Origin: JBCBSZ01 sp039185015
GTDB taxonomy: Bacteria > Actinomycetota > Acidimicrobiia > Acidimicrobiales > Poriferisodalaceae
NCBI GenBank assembly: GCA_039185015.1
Contig: JBCDAU010000001.1
Location: 186,001 to 250,000 of the forward strand
DNA length: 64,000 nt
Direction: 5' to 3'
Shown here: piece by piece, positions 36,932 through 45,315 of the stretch
Layout of the letters: every line of letters begins with the position of its first letter
Numbering within the stretch: position 1 is the first letter of the stretch
Notes under the pieces: model-generated
Databases searched by the model: none
What the model was told of the DNA's origin: nothing
Seen by the model: the letters and a program-made list of their open reading frames with translations, nothing else
Program-made: the position numbers and the translations under genes

Positions 36932-37249
36932 GCAGTTCGACGCCGCGACCGGCTGTCGGTGCCAGCGTTCGTCTCGTCCGCACGATTGGGGGCCAGCAGG
37001 TTGCTCGAAGGTGAGGACACGGCTCGTGGGTTCGTTGCTGACGCATCCCGATGCTTCGTGCAGGCAGGCCACTGCCGCGAGCTCGCAGTGTTCCTCGCGC
37101 TCGACGAGCACGACCGGATGATCGACGACGGTGTGATAGCTGACAGCCCACTCGAGGTCGACGGTGCGGTGATCGAGGCCGCAGCCGAGCTCGTCGGCAT
37201 CGACCCGCCTCCGATGCCACCAGATCTGTCGGCGCTTGCGCAGACCGAT
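36932..37249. other. 318-base stretch without a confident gene
   Basis: Between the toxin stop and the 3' end of the minus-strand APH gene no recognised gene is found. A plus-strand frame opens at GTG 36959 and could encode a protein with reasonable codon composition for about 105 residues (including FVQAGHCRELAVFLALDEHDRM). It runs on antisense into the APH gene to 37492. It may be an eroded gene or a short accessory protein of the toxin locus. I see no terminator or repeat here. Confidence 0.4.
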
Positions 37250-38146
37250 TCAGCCCAGCCTCGTCGACACACCCAAGGCAGCGAGTTGGTGGCGAGCCCG
37301 TTCGATGATCGGCGGGTGGGTGTCGAGGTAGTACGGGAGCGCCGACACCGCCTGGTGGAGCGCGGCGCCGCGGCTGCGGGCGAGCGTGGCGTCGTCGACC
37401 TGGAGGGCGTCGAGGAAGCGGTCGCCGCTGCCCTCGCCGAGCAGCGGGGTCCAGACGACCTGCACGTCGGCCGCCGGGTCGCCCACCCCTGACGGTCCCC
37501 AGTCGATCAGGCCCACCAATCGACCGTCGCGCACGATGCAGTTGCCGATGAGGTCGCCGTGGATCCAGACGGGCGGCCCCGGGTGGGGTGGGGCGGCGAG
37601 CGCCTCCTCCCACACGGCGATGGCGGCGCCGGCGTCGATCAGCGCCGACGCCCGCTCGATCGCCGCTCGTGTCTCGTCGTCGTATGCGGCGGGTGGCCGG
37701 GCGCGCCCACCGGCGGCGGGCACGCCATCGGTCGGACAGCTCCACAGCGCGGCGACCAGCTCGGAGAGATCGTCAGCGAAGGCCACCGCGTCGCCGATCG
37801 TCGACGGCCCGGCCACCTGCCCGTCGATCCATCCGTGCACGGCCCACGCGTACGGGTGGGCGTCGGTCGGTTCACCGACCGCCACGACGGACGGCACCTC
37901 GACCGGAAGTCGTGGGCCGAGCACCGGGAGCCATTCGGCTTCGAAGGCGACCTGATCGACGGCCCAGCCGATGCGGGGGAGGCGGACGCTGAGATCGTCG
38001 CCCAACCGCCAGACGGCGTGGTCCGTCCCCCATGGCTCGACGACGCGCAGAGGCAGGTCGGCGAGGTGGGGGAGCTGGGCGCGGAGCAGCTCGCTGACCA
38101 GGCGCTCGGTCACGACGACCTCGTCGGCGTGCATCCGGCGCGGCAT
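37250..38146 (-). CDS. APH-type phosphotransferase family protein
   Basis: 298 residues from ATG 38146; a second Met four residues in is equally possible. Kinase-fold features: the N-terminal DLSVRLPR and an FEAEWLPVLGPRL segment, the hinge VHGWIDGQ, the catalytic loop IHGDLIGNCIV and LIDWGPSGVGDP. These match aminoglycoside/homoserine-type kinases such as those annotated as macrolide or streptomycin phosphotransferases, but the substrate is unknown. It is transcribed against the housekeeping block and divergent from rplU, 97 bases apart. Together with the toxin-antitoxin pair it forms an accessory insertion between rne and rplU. Confidence 0.85.
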   Translation of the reverse strand: MPRRMHADEVVVTERLVSELLRAQLPHLADLPLRVVEPWGTDHAVWRLGDDLSVRLPRIGWAVDQVAFEAEWLPVLGPRLPVEVPSVVAVGEPTDAHPYAWAVHGWIDGQVAGPSTIGDAVAFADDLSELVAALWSCPTDGVPAAGGRARPPAAYDDETRAAIERASALIDAGAAIAVWEEALAAPPHPGPPVWIHGDLIGNCIVRDGRLVGLIDWGPSGVGDPAADVQVVWTPLLGEGSGDRFLDALQVDDATLARSRGAALHQAVSALPYYLDTHPPIIERARHQLAALGVSTRLG

Positions 38147-38227
38147 GCTGTCAGTGTGGGGATGCGGCAAGCGACCGGCGAGCGAGTTTCCCGCCGCGTC
38201 GAGGGAGGAACCCGCCTGCCGACGCGG

Positions 38228-38233
38228 TAGCGT
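38228..38233 (+). promoter_or_regulatory. -10-like box before rplU
   Basis: TAGCGT lies ten bases upstream of the rplU ATG and no ribosome-binding site is visible between them. It is a candidate near-leaderless promoter for the rplU-rpmA unit. Confidence 0.4.
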
Positions 38234-38243
38234 GGAACGCCGT

Positions 38244-38555
38244 ATGTACGCAGTCATCCACTCCGGTGGCAAGCAGGCGCGGGTCGAGGAAGGCCAGACG
38301 ATCGACGTCGAGCTCCTCGATGCTGCGGAAGGCGACGAGGTCGCCCTCCGCCCCGTCATGCTCGTCGACGGTGATGCCGTGCTCTCGACCGCCGACGAGC
38401 TCGGCGGTGCCTCGGTCTCAGCTCGCGTTGTCGGCGAGATCAAGGGCCCGAAGATCACCGGCTTCACCTACAAGAACAAGACCCGCAGCCGACGTCGTTG
38501 GGGTCACCGTCAGCGCTACACGCGCCTCGAGATCACCGGCATCAGCAGGGGGTAG
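38244..38555 (+). CDS. rplU: 50S ribosomal protein L21
   Basis: 103 residues from ATG 38244 (MYAVIHSGGKQARVEEGQ). The standard L21 sequence is complete: TIDVELLDAAEGDEV, an extended central strand region and the C-terminal RNA-binding FTYKNKTRSRRRWGHRQRYTRLEITGI. It binds 23S rRNA. Three bases separate its stop from rpmA. A longer upstream frame runs through the promoter region and the divergent APH gene and is not coding. Confidence 0.98.
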   Translation: MYAVIHSGGKQARVEEGQTIDVELLDAAEGDEVALRPVMLVDGDAVLSTADELGGASVSARVVGEIKGPKITGFTYKNKTRSRRRWGHRQRYTRLEITGISRG

Positions 38556-38558
38556 ATC

Positions 38559-38813
38559 ATGTCCAAGACCAAGGGCGCAGGCTCTACCAAGAACGGGCGT
38601 GACTCGCAGTCCAAGCGACTCGGGGTCAAGGCCTACGACGGCGAGGCCGTGACCGCGGGCTCGATCATCGTCCGCCAGCGCGGTACCCGGATCCACCCGG
38701 GCCGCAACGTCGGCCGGGGCGGCGACGACACGCTGTTCGCCACCGCCGACGGTCACGTGAAGTTCGGCTCCCGCCGAGGCCGCAAGCTCGTCGAGGTCCT
38801 GCCCGAGAGCTGA
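38559..38813 (+). CDS. rpmA: 50S ribosomal protein L27
   Basis: 84 residues beginning MSKTKGAGSTKNGRDSQSKRLG, the conserved flexible tail that reaches toward the peptidyl-transferase centre. The body GSIIVRQRGTRIHPGRNVGRGGDDTLFA is typical. No cleavable N-terminal extension of the Firmicutes kind is present. It forms an operon with rplU, and obg follows after a hairpin. Confidence 0.98.
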   Translation: MSKTKGAGSTKNGRDSQSKRLGVKAYDGEAVTAGSIIVRQRGTRIHPGRNVGRGGDDTLFATADGHVKFGSRRGRKLVEVLPES

Positions 38814-38835
38814 CCCGGCCCCACCCCGGAGCCCT

Positions 38836-38862
38836 CGACGCCGGCCCTCGTGGCCGGTGTCG
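38836..38862 (+). terminator. Hairpin between rpmA and obg
   Basis: An 11-bp stem (38836-38846 with 38852-38862, one G-T wobble) around the five-base loop CTCGT. No T-run follows. It could be a partial terminator or attenuator lowering obg and proB expression relative to the ribosomal proteins, or an RNA-processing or stability element. Confidence 0.5.
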
Positions 38863-38912
38863 TCGCGTCCGGGGCCGGTTCGTCCCCACCAGCTCCTCAC
38901 CCGGAGAACACC

Positions 38913-40163
38913 GTGTCCGGTTTCGTCGACGTCTCGCAGATCCACGTCAAGGGGGGCAACGGCGGTGCGGGCGCGGTCGCGTTCCGCCGCGAGGCCCACG
39001 TCTCGATGGGCGGTCCCGACGGTGGTGACGGCGGCGATGGTGGTGACGTCTGGCTCGTCGCCGACCGCAACACCGCCAGCCTCCTCGGGTTTCGCGATCA
39101 CCCGTTCCGGCGTGCGGCCGACGGCGTCCACGGCCAGGGCAAGAAGAAGCACGGCGCCGGCGGCTCCGACGAGATCGCCCGCGTCCCCGTCGGGACGGTC
39201 GTCTTCGACCGCGACACCGGCGAGATGATGGCCGACCTCGCTCACGACGGCGATCGCTGGCTGGCCGCCCGCGGCGGCCGTGGCGGCAAGGGCAACGCCA
39301 AGTTCCTCTCCAACCGTCGCCGGGCCCCGTCGTTCGCCGAGCAGGGCGAGGTGGGCGAAGAGGTCTGGTACAACGCCGAGCTGAAGCTCATGGCCGACGT
39401 CGCGCTCGTCGGGTTCCCCAACGCCGGCAAGAGCACCCTCATCTCGCGCATCTCGGCGGCCAAGCCGAAGATCGCCGACTACCCGTTCACGACGCTCGTG
39501 CCGAATCTCGGTGTCGTCCGTCGCGATGACCTCGAGTACGTGGTCGCCGACATCCCGGGCCTGATCGAGGGCGCGGCCGAGGGCCGCGGGCTCGGCCACG
39601 AGTTCCTCCGCCACATCGAGCGGGCGCGGGCGCTGGCGGTGCTGGTCGATCTCGCACCGGTCGACGGTCGCTCGCCGGAGGAGCAGGAGCAGATCCTCCT
39701 CGCCGAGCTCGACGCCTACCAGGCGGACCTCCTCGATCGTCCCCGGGTCACCATCGGCACCAAGACCGACGTCGCGGCCTTCGACCACGACGGCCCCACC
39801 ATGAGCGCCGTGACCGGCGAGGGCCTCGACGAAGTCGTCTTCCTGCTCGGCGGCATCGTCCGTGAGGCCCGTGAGGCCGAGGACACCCAGACCTCGTTCG
39901 TGCTGCACCGCCCCGAGGGCGACGGTGTGAAGGTCGTGCGGTCCGACGACGGTGCGTTCGTCGTCGAGGGCCGTGAGGCTCGGCGCGCCGTCGCGCTGTC
40001 CGATCTCACCGACCTCGGCGCGCTCGACTTCGCCCGGCAGCGCCTCGACCGCCTCGGCGTGCCCAAGGCGCTCGTCCGCGCCGGCATCACGGCCGGCGAC
40101 ACGGTGCGGATCGGCGACTTCGAGTTCACCTTCGAGGACGACCATCTCGGCGGGGACGAGTGA
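38913..40163 (+). CDS. obg: GTPase Obg
   Basis: Ribosome-associated essential GTPase, 416 residues from GTG 38913 with GGAGA five bases upstream. The glycine-rich Obg domain (about 1-155) has repeated GGxGG turns. The G domain has G1 GFPNAGKST (about 167-175), switch FTTLVPNLG, G3 DIPGLIEGA and G4 GTKTD. A C-terminal OCT domain (VLHRPEGDGVKVV...) follows, as in other actinobacteria. The extra N-terminal 21 residues of a longer frame have no homology. It overlaps proB by four bases. Confidence 0.97.
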   Translation: MSGFVDVSQIHVKGGNGGAGAVAFRREAHVSMGGPDGGDGGDGGDVWLVADRNTASLLGFRDHPFRRAADGVHGQGKKKHGAGGSDEIARVPVGTVVFDRDTGEMMADLAHDGDRWLAARGGRGGKGNAKFLSNRRRAPSFAEQGEVGEEVWYNAELKLMADVALVGFPNAGKSTLISRISAAKPKIADYPFTTLVPNLGVVRRDDLEYVVADIPGLIEGAAEGRGLGHEFLRHIERARALAVLVDLAPVDGRSPEEQEQILLAELDAYQADLLDRPRVTIGTKTDVAAFDHDGPTMSAVTGEGLDEVVFLLGGIVREAREAEDTQTSFVLHRPEGDGVKVVRSDDGAFVVEGREARRAVALSDLTDLGALDFARQRLDRLGVPKALVRAGITAGDTVRIGDFEFTFEDDHLGGDE

Positions 40164-41278
40164 GCGACGCCCAGACGGCCTCGGGTCGCCCCCGGCTCGT
40201 CGTCAAGATCGGCACCTCGTCGCTGACCGACGACGACGGACGCATCGACGAGGCGAGCATCGCCCGCCTGGTCGAGGAGGTCGACCACCTCGGTCGCGAC
40301 GGCGTCGAGGTCGTCGTCGTCACGTCGGGCGCCATCGCCGCCGGCCTGCCTCAACTCGGGATCGATCGACCGACCGACGCCGTCGCCCTCCAGGCAGTCG
40401 CCACGGTCGGCCAGATCGAGCTGATGCGGGTGTGGTCCGACCGGTTCCGCCGCAGCGGACGGCACGCTGGTCAGGTCCTCCTCGCGCCATTGGACTTCAT
40501 GGTCCGCCAGCAGTATCTCCACGCGAGGGAGACCCTCGATCAGCTCCTCGCCATGGGCGTCGTCCCGGTGGTCAACGAGAACGACGCCATCGCCGACGAC
40601 GAGATCCGCTTCGGCGACAACGACCGCCTCGCTGCGCTGGTCGCGCACCTCGTTCGGGCATCGACGCTCGTGTTGCTGACGGACACGCCCGGTCTGCTCA
40701 CCGGGGATCCCCGCCTCGACCCCGGAGCGACGCTGATCGAGGAGATCGTCCACGTCGACGAGGCCGTGCAACGGCGGGCCGGTGCGACGGGCTCGGTCCG
40801 GGGGAGCGGGGGCATGGCGTCCAAGCTCGCCGCCGCGAAGATCGCCGCCTGGACCGGCGTGCGCACCGTCATCGCCGACGCGCAGCGCGACGGCGTGTTG
40901 GCCGACGCGTGGGCCGACGTGCCGGGAGTGGGGACGACCGTCCTTCCCCACGACCGTCGGTTGTCGGCCCGCAAGCTCTGGATCGCGTTCGCCGTCAGTG
41001 CCGGTGGCCAGGTCCACGTCGACGACGGGGCCCGACGGGCCCTGCTGGACTCCGGTCGCTCGCTGCTGGCCGCCGGTGTGCGGGAGGTCCGCGGGGACTT
41101 CGCCGTCGATCAGGCCGTGGAGCTCGTCGGCCCGGACGGTGAGGTGTTCGCCAAGGGTCTCGTCCGGACGTCAGCCGCCGAGCTGCAGGCCATCGCCGGT
41201 CGTCGATCGTCCGAGCTGCCCGAGAGCGCGCCCGACGAGGTCATCCATCGGGATGACCTGGTCATCCTGCCGGACTGA
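40160..41278 (+). CDS. proB: Glutamate 5-kinase
   Basis: First step of proline synthesis, phosphorylating glutamate. 372 residues: amino-acid-kinase domain with VVKIGTSSLTDDDGR, VVVTSGAIAAGLP, VVNENDAIADDEIRFGDND and GSVRGSGGMASKLAAA, followed by a C-terminal PUA domain (about 280-370). The GTG start overlaps the obg stop. proA (glutamate-5-semialdehyde dehydrogenase), often next, is not present; a convergent PilZ gene follows and overlaps by 17 bases. Confidence 0.97.
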   Translation: MSDAQTASGRPRLVVKIGTSSLTDDDGRIDEASIARLVEEVDHLGRDGVEVVVVTSGAIAAGLPQLGIDRPTDAVALQAVATVGQIELMRVWSDRFRRSGRHAGQVLLAPLDFMVRQQYLHARETLDQLLAMGVVPVVNENDAIADDEIRFGDNDRLAALVAHLVRASTLVLLTDTPGLLTGDPRLDPGATLIEEIVHVDEAVQRRAGATGSVRGSGGMASKLAAAKIAAWTGVRTVIADAQRDGVLADAWADVPGVGTTVLPHDRRLSARKLWIAFAVSAGGQVHVDDGARRALLDSGRSLLAAGVREVRGDFAVDQAVELVGPDGEVFAKGLVRTSAAELQAIAGRRSSELPESAPDEVIHRDDLVILPD

Positions 41279-41819
41279 GCTCCAGGGTCACCGCCTGGAC
41301 GATCCCGTGGGCGTCGAGCTGCTCGATCGGCGTGTCGAATCGCAGTCGATGCGGATCGACGAGCTGCGCCTCGAGCTCGACGGCCCGTCCACCGAACTCC
41401 AACCGGAGCGCACCGCGAGCGTGATCGATCGGCTCGGCGAGGCGGAGCCCGCCGGCGCCGATGTCGGTCACGAGCAGTCGCTGGCCGCCCTGACGCAGTG
41501 TCGCCGAGGTGACCCGAGCCCGGGCGTGGCGTCGACGATCGCCGTCGGATGATCGGGGTGGAGCGACCTCGGTGACCACGAGACCGTCACGTCCGGCGCG
41601 GGCGCCCAGGACCGTGTGGGGGCGAGCATCGGCGGCACCGGGTCGGCCGATCAGCAGCTGCGATCCGATCGGAGCGCGGACGTCCGCCAGCGTCCCGGGT
41701 CGGAGCTCGATGCCCAGGACCAGCGGTGATGCTGCGACGACGGCCCCGCGTCTGAGGGCGGGCAGCCCGTCGCGCCGTCGCGCCTCGACGAGGACGATCG
41801 ACCCGGCGAGCTGCTCCAT
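41262..41819 (-). CDS. PilZ-domain protein (YcgR-like)
   Basis: 185 residues from ATG 41819. The N-terminal half is a beta-rich region (IVLVEARRRDGLPALRRGAVVAASPLVLGIELRP...) like a YcgR-N domain. The second half carries the c-di-GMP-binding RxxxR motif in RRRHARARVT and the downstream D/NxSxxG-like VTDIGAGGLRL. It is probably a c-di-GMP effector, although the Ser is replaced by Gly in the second motif. A longer frame upstream overlaps the divergent winged-helix gene and is not used. A PAS-GGDEF protein is encoded elsewhere in the window. Confidence 0.72.
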   Translation of the reverse strand: MEQLAGSIVLVEARRRDGLPALRRGAVVAASPLVLGIELRPGTLADVRAPIGSQLLIGRPGAADARPHTVLGARAGRDGLVVTEVAPPRSSDGDRRRHARARVTSATLRQGGQRLLVTDIGAGGLRLAEPIDHARGALRLEFGGRAVELEAQLVDPHRLRFDTPIEQLDAHGIVQAVTLELSPAG

Positions 41820-41893
41820 CGAGAGATCATCGGCCTGCCCGAGCGGGACCTTGAGCTCGTCGCTGCGGTCGGGGGAGGCGAGGTGGCCTCCGG

Positions 41894-41899
41894 TACGAT
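41894..41899 (+). promoter_or_regulatory. -10 element giving a leaderless start for the winged-helix gene
   Basis: TACGAT in the extended form GGTACGAT ends seven bases before GTG 41907, the spacing of a leaderless promoter. This decides among three in-frame starts (41883, 41907, 41916). Confidence 0.5.
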
Positions 41900-41906
41900 T
41901 CCCGCG

Positions 41907-42212
41907 GTGGAGCCCATGAGTGAACGACCGATGGGGTGGACCTTCCTCACGAACCACGCCCACGTGCTGGTGTGCCTGCACCGCGATCCCGACGCACGGT
42001 TGTCCGACATCGCCACGATGGTCGGCATCCGGGAGCGGGCGGTGCAGAAGATCGTCAGCGACCTCGTGGACGAGGGGTACGTGGAGCGGGTGCGCATCGG
42101 TCGTCGCAACCACTACACGCTCCACCTCGACCGGCCGCTGCGTCATCCACTGGAGTCGCACCGGATGGTGGACGACCTGATCACCAACCTCGACGCATCG
42201 TCGCCGAGCTGA
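41907..42212 (+). CDS. Small winged-helix DNA-binding protein
   Basis: 101 residues. A single winged helix-turn-helix of the MarR/ArsR type fills most of the protein: HAHVLVCLHRDPDARLSDIATMVGIRERAVQKIVSDLVDEGYVERVRIGRRNHYTLH. The LSDIATMVGI...VQKIVSDL part is the recognition helix pair and GRRNHYTL the wing. No ligand-binding domain is visible. It lies three bases from the 3' end of mnhG, converging with the antiporter operon, and diverges from the PilZ gene. The target is unknown. Confidence 0.78.
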   Translation: MEPMSERPMGWTFLTNHAHVLVCLHRDPDARLSDIATMVGIRERAVQKIVSDLVDEGYVERVRIGRRNHYTLHLDRPLRHPLESHRMVDDLITNLDASSPS

Positions 42213-42215
42213 GGT

Positions 42216-42560
42216 TCACTCCTCTGCGGCCGCGCGGAGGCGTCGAGCGTCGCTGAGCTCGTCGACGACGGTTTCCGCACTGGTCTCGGTGCCGGCCCGG
42301 TGCGCCGCCCGGCCGATCAGGTGCACGCCCGCGGGTACCGCGATCACGGCGCTCATCCCGGCCAGCGCCAGCTTGGCGAACTCGCCGTCGTCGCCGATGC
42401 GGATGGCGACCCCGAGCAGGATCAGCCCGAGACCGAGCGTGGAGGCCTTGCCCGCGGCGTGCATGCGGGCGAAGACGTCGGGGAAGCGATGGAGGCCGAT
42501 GGCCGAGATCAGCGAGAAACCCGCGCCGATGACCGTGATGATCGCACCGAGCTCGTTCAC
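42216..42560 (-). CDS. mnhG: Mrp/Mnh cation-proton antiporter subunit G
   Basis: 114 residues from GTG 42560, overlapping mnhF by four bases. Three membrane segments and the family sequence GAIITVIGAGFSLISAIGLHRFPDVFARMHAAGKASTLGLGL (PhaG/MnhG) are clear. It ends in an Arg/Glu-rich cytoplasmic tail. Last gene of the seven-gene operon. It is needed for complex assembly in studied systems. Confidence 0.93.
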   Translation of the reverse strand: MNELGAIITVIGAGFSLISAIGLHRFPDVFARMHAAGKASTLGLGLILLGVAIRIGDDGEFAKLALAGMSAVIAVPAGVHLIGRAAHRAGTETSAETVVDELSDARRLRAAAEE

Positions 42561-42850
42561 GTCCAATCGTCTCCTGCGAATCGGGCGCCGCGCTTCTCGA
42601 TGTAACGGGCGACGGTCACGGCGGCGAGGAAGCCCAAGGCGGCCACGAGCACGATGACATCGAGGAACAGCGGAGACGAGGTGACGCCGGCGCCGACGGC
42701 GACGCCGCCGACGACGATCACCGTGAGCAGATCGGCGCCGAGCAGCTTGTCGGCCACGCTGCCCTCCCGCACGACTCGCCACACGCCGAGGACACCGGCC
42801 ACCGCCAGCATCGCCATCGCGATGACATCGAGGACCTCGACGAAGCTCAT
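42557..42850 (-). CDS. mnhF: Mrp/Mnh cation-proton antiporter subunit F
   Basis: 97 residues, ATG 42850. Three membrane helices with the conserved loop WRVVREGSVADKLLGADLLTVIVVGG and a C-terminal AVTVARYIEKRG, as in MnhF/PhaF. Overlaps both neighbours by four bases. Confidence 0.92.
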   Translation of the reverse strand: MSFVEVLDVIAMAMLAVAGVLGVWRVVREGSVADKLLGADLLTVIVVGGVAVGAGVTSSPLFLDVIVLVAALGFLAAVTVARYIEKRGARFAGDDWT

Positions 42851-43386
42851 GGCGCCTCCTCGGGGCTGAGCCCGAACGCTGCCATCACGAGCTCCTCGAG
42901 CTGGTGCACCTCGGCGTGGACGTCGTCCGGGTCCTCCAGGTGCAGGACGTGGACGTAGACCACGCAGGGGTCCATGTCGATGTCGATGACCATGGTGCCC
43001 GGGGCGAGGTTCACGGCGTGGTTGATCGTGGTCACGACGACGGGATGATCGCAGCGGAGCGGCACGCCGATGATGCCCTCGCGGATCCGGTTCTGCGGGG
43101 TCAGCACCTCCCAGGCCACGATCACGTTGGCCTTGAGCACCGACCAGGTGAACACGCCGAGGAAGCGCGCCATGGCGAAGGGCTTGAGCCGGATGCCGGA
43201 GGTCGGCTCGGGCAGCGGGAAGAGCAACGTCACGCCGGCGGCGGCGATGACACCGCCGATCAGGTTGCCCCAGCTGAGGTCCCGCCACATCGCCTGCCAC
43301 ACGAGTGTCAGCCAGAGGATCGTCCAGCCGGAGCGTCGCAGCTGGGCCAGCAGTGCCGGGGCGCCGCTGGTCGTCGTCGCGGTCAT
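42847..43386 (-). CDS. mnhE: Mrp/Mnh cation-proton antiporter subunit E
   Basis: 179 residues from ATG 43386. Two to three N-terminal membrane segments (ILWLTLVWQAMWRD, NLIGGVIAAAGVTLLFPLP), the typical VFTWSVLKANVIVAWEVLTP and a cytoplasmic domain containing TINHAVNLAPGTMVIDIDMD...VYVHVLHLEDPDDV, all features of MnhE/PhaE. The longer upstream frame is antiphase to mnhD. Confidence 0.93.
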   Translation of the reverse strand: MTATTTSGAPALLAQLRRSGWTILWLTLVWQAMWRDLSWGNLIGGVIAAAGVTLLFPLPEPTSGIRLKPFAMARFLGVFTWSVLKANVIVAWEVLTPQNRIREGIIGVPLRCDHPVVVTTINHAVNLAPGTMVIDIDMDPCVVYVHVLHLEDPDDVHAEVHQLEELVMAAFGLSPEEAP

Positions 43387-44867
43387 GGCAGCACCGCCTC
43401 GGCGTAGCCGGCCCGGTCGAGCAGCTGCACCGCCGCGCGCTCGGAGAGGTCGTAGACCTGCATCCCGAAGACCGGGACGATCAGGGTCAGGGCGCACATC
43501 CCGACCGTTGCCCACACCATCAGCCGCGGCGGACGGAGCGTGCCGCCGTCGGGATCGGCGAGGACCGGGGTCGGCTCGTCAGGCTCACCCCAGAACACCC
43601 CGACCCAGATCTTGCTCATCGAGAACAGCGTCAGGAGGCTGGCGAAGAGGCTCGCCGCGACCACGGCGTACTCCTCGGCGGCGAGTCCGGCCTGGACGAC
43701 CGAGAGCTTGGCGAGGAAGCCGGAGAAGGGGGGCAGACCGGCGACACCCAGAGCGGGGATCGCGAAGAGCGCGGCGATCACGGGAGCCCGACGGATCAAC
43801 CCACCGAGTCGGTGGAGCGCCGCCGTGCCCGTGGTCTCCTCGACGAGGCCGCCGACCAGGAACAGCGCCGTCTTCACCGGGATCTGGTGCACCACGTAGA
43901 GCACGGCACCGGCGAGCCCGGCAACGGTGTAGATCGCCAGGCCCATGAGCATGTACCCGACCTGGCTGATGATGTGGAAGCTCAGGATCCGCTTGATGTC
44001 GGCCTGCGCGACGGCACCGATCACGCCGATGACCATCGTGACCCCGGCCGCAGCGAGCAGGAGCGGCTGGACCTCGTCGAGGTCGAGGATCGTCGTCGTG
44101 CGGATCATCGTGTAGATGCCGACCTTGGTGAGCAGGCCGGCGAAGACGGCGGTGACCGAGATCGGAGCGGTGGGATAGCTGTCGGGGAGCCAGAAGAAGA
44201 AGGGGAAGATCGCGCTCTTGATCGCGAACACGGCGAGGAGCAGGACACCGAAGCCGATGCGGGAGCTCTCGGGCAGCGCCTCGAACTTGGTGACCAGATC
44301 GGCCATGTTGACCGTGCCGGTGGCGCCGTAGACGAGACCGACCGCAGCGAGCAGCATCGTCGAGGCCAGCAGGTTGATGACCACGTAGGTCATGCCCGCC
44401 CGCACCCGCTCGCGCCCGGCGCCCAGCGTGATCAGGACGTAGCTCGCGAGCAGCATCACCTCGAAGGCGACGAACAGGTTGAAGAAGTCGCCGGTCAGGA
44501 AGGACATGCCCACGCCGGCGGCGAGCACCAGGTAGACGGGGTGGAAGATCGCGGGCCCGTCGAGGTCGCAGCGTTGCCCGATCGAGTAGACGTGCACGAG
44601 CAGGATCACGGCCATCGAGATGACCAGGAACATCGTGGCGGCGAGGTCGGCGACGAGCGTGATGCCGATGGGCGCCGGCCATCCGCCGAGGTCGATGGTG
44701 GCGATGCCGTTCGCCTCGACCTCCACGAGCAGGGCGATGCTCGCTCCCAGCGTCGCCAGCAGCACGAGGAAGCCGACCGAGCGCTGGAGCCGCACCGACC
44801 GCGAGACGACGAGGGTCGCACCGGCGCCGAGGATCGGGATGATGATCGGCAGCACGACGAGGCTCAT
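43383..44867 (-). CDS. mnhD: Mrp/Mnh cation-proton antiporter subunit D
   Basis: 494 residues, about 14 membrane helices, homologous to complex I proton-pumping subunits NuoM/NuoN. Conserved features include the Glu of FVAFEVMLLASYVLI (TM5), Lys in AIKSAIFPFFFWLPDSYPTAP, Lys in LLTKVGIYTMIRT and HIISQVGYMLMG. It forms a proton or sodium path within the hetero-oligomeric antiporter. Separated from mnhC by 31 bases, the only non-overlapping junction in the operon. Confidence 0.95.
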   Translation of the reverse strand: MSLVVLPIIIPILGAGATLVVSRSVRLQRSVGFLVLLATLGASIALLVEVEANGIATIDLGGWPAPIGITLVADLAATMFLVISMAVILLVHVYSIGQRCDLDGPAIFHPVYLVLAAGVGMSFLTGDFFNLFVAFEVMLLASYVLITLGAGRERVRAGMTYVVINLLASTMLLAAVGLVYGATGTVNMADLVTKFEALPESSRIGFGVLLLAVFAIKSAIFPFFFWLPDSYPTAPISVTAVFAGLLTKVGIYTMIRTTTILDLDEVQPLLLAAAGVTMVIGVIGAVAQADIKRILSFHIISQVGYMLMGLAIYTVAGLAGAVLYVVHQIPVKTALFLVGGLVEETTGTAALHRLGGLIRRAPVIAALFAIPALGVAGLPPFSGFLAKLSVVQAGLAAEEYAVVAASLFASLLTLFSMSKIWVGVFWGEPDEPTPVLADPDGGTLRPPRLMVWATVGMCALTLIVPVFGMQVYDLSERAAVQLLDRAGYAEAVLP

Positions 44868-44898
44868 GCCGTGACCTCGGCGTCGAGCTCACGACGAC

Positions 44899-45315
44899 TC
44901 ATGTCGGCACCTCGGGATCGAACTCGTCGACGCGATCGCGGTCGTAGTGGCCCTCGAGGTCGGCGACCTCCGCCGCGATGCGCCGGTCCTCGAGATCGTC
45001 CTGGACCTGATCGTCCGAGGTGCCCAGCCAGCTGCGGTAGGCCATCGCGAGGAGGAACGAGGTCGCTCCGAAGCTGATCACGATCGCGGTCAGCGCGAGC
45101 GCTTGCGGGAGGGGCGCGGCGATGCCGTCGACACCGCCGTCACTGTCGACGATGGCCGGGTCCCCGGCCCGACCGCCGACGGTCTGGAGCAACAGGACCG
45201 CTCCGTGGCTGAGGAGGCCGAGTCCGAGCACGATGCGGGTGAGCGTGCGCTGCAACAGCAGGTACGTGCCCATGGTGAACAGCCAGGCGACGAGGGTCGC
45301 GAGCAGGAGGCTCAC
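44899..45315 (-). CDS. mnhC: Mrp/Mnh cation-proton antiporter subunit C
   Basis: 138 residues, NuoK-like, with three membrane helices. The conserved GTYLLLQRTLTRIVLGLGLLSHGAVLLLQ and PLPQALALTAIVISFGATSFLLAMAYR are present. A hydrophilic C-terminal tail (about 40 residues, Asp/Glu/Arg-rich) is longer than in Bacillus. Overlaps mnhB by four bases. Confidence 0.95.
   Translation of the reverse strand: MSLLLATLVAWLFTMGTYLLLQRTLTRIVLGLGLLSHGAVLLLQTVGGRAGDPAIVDSDGGVDGIAAPLPQALALTAIVISFGATSFLLAMAYRSWLGTSDDQVQDDLEDRRIAAEVADLEGHYDRDRVDEFDPEVPT

Noticed and set aside
37250..38146. Antibiotic-resistance phosphotransferase
   Set aside because: Three APH-fold proteins occur in this window with chromosomal context. 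The fold alone does not show drug specificity and no resistance-island features were seen.
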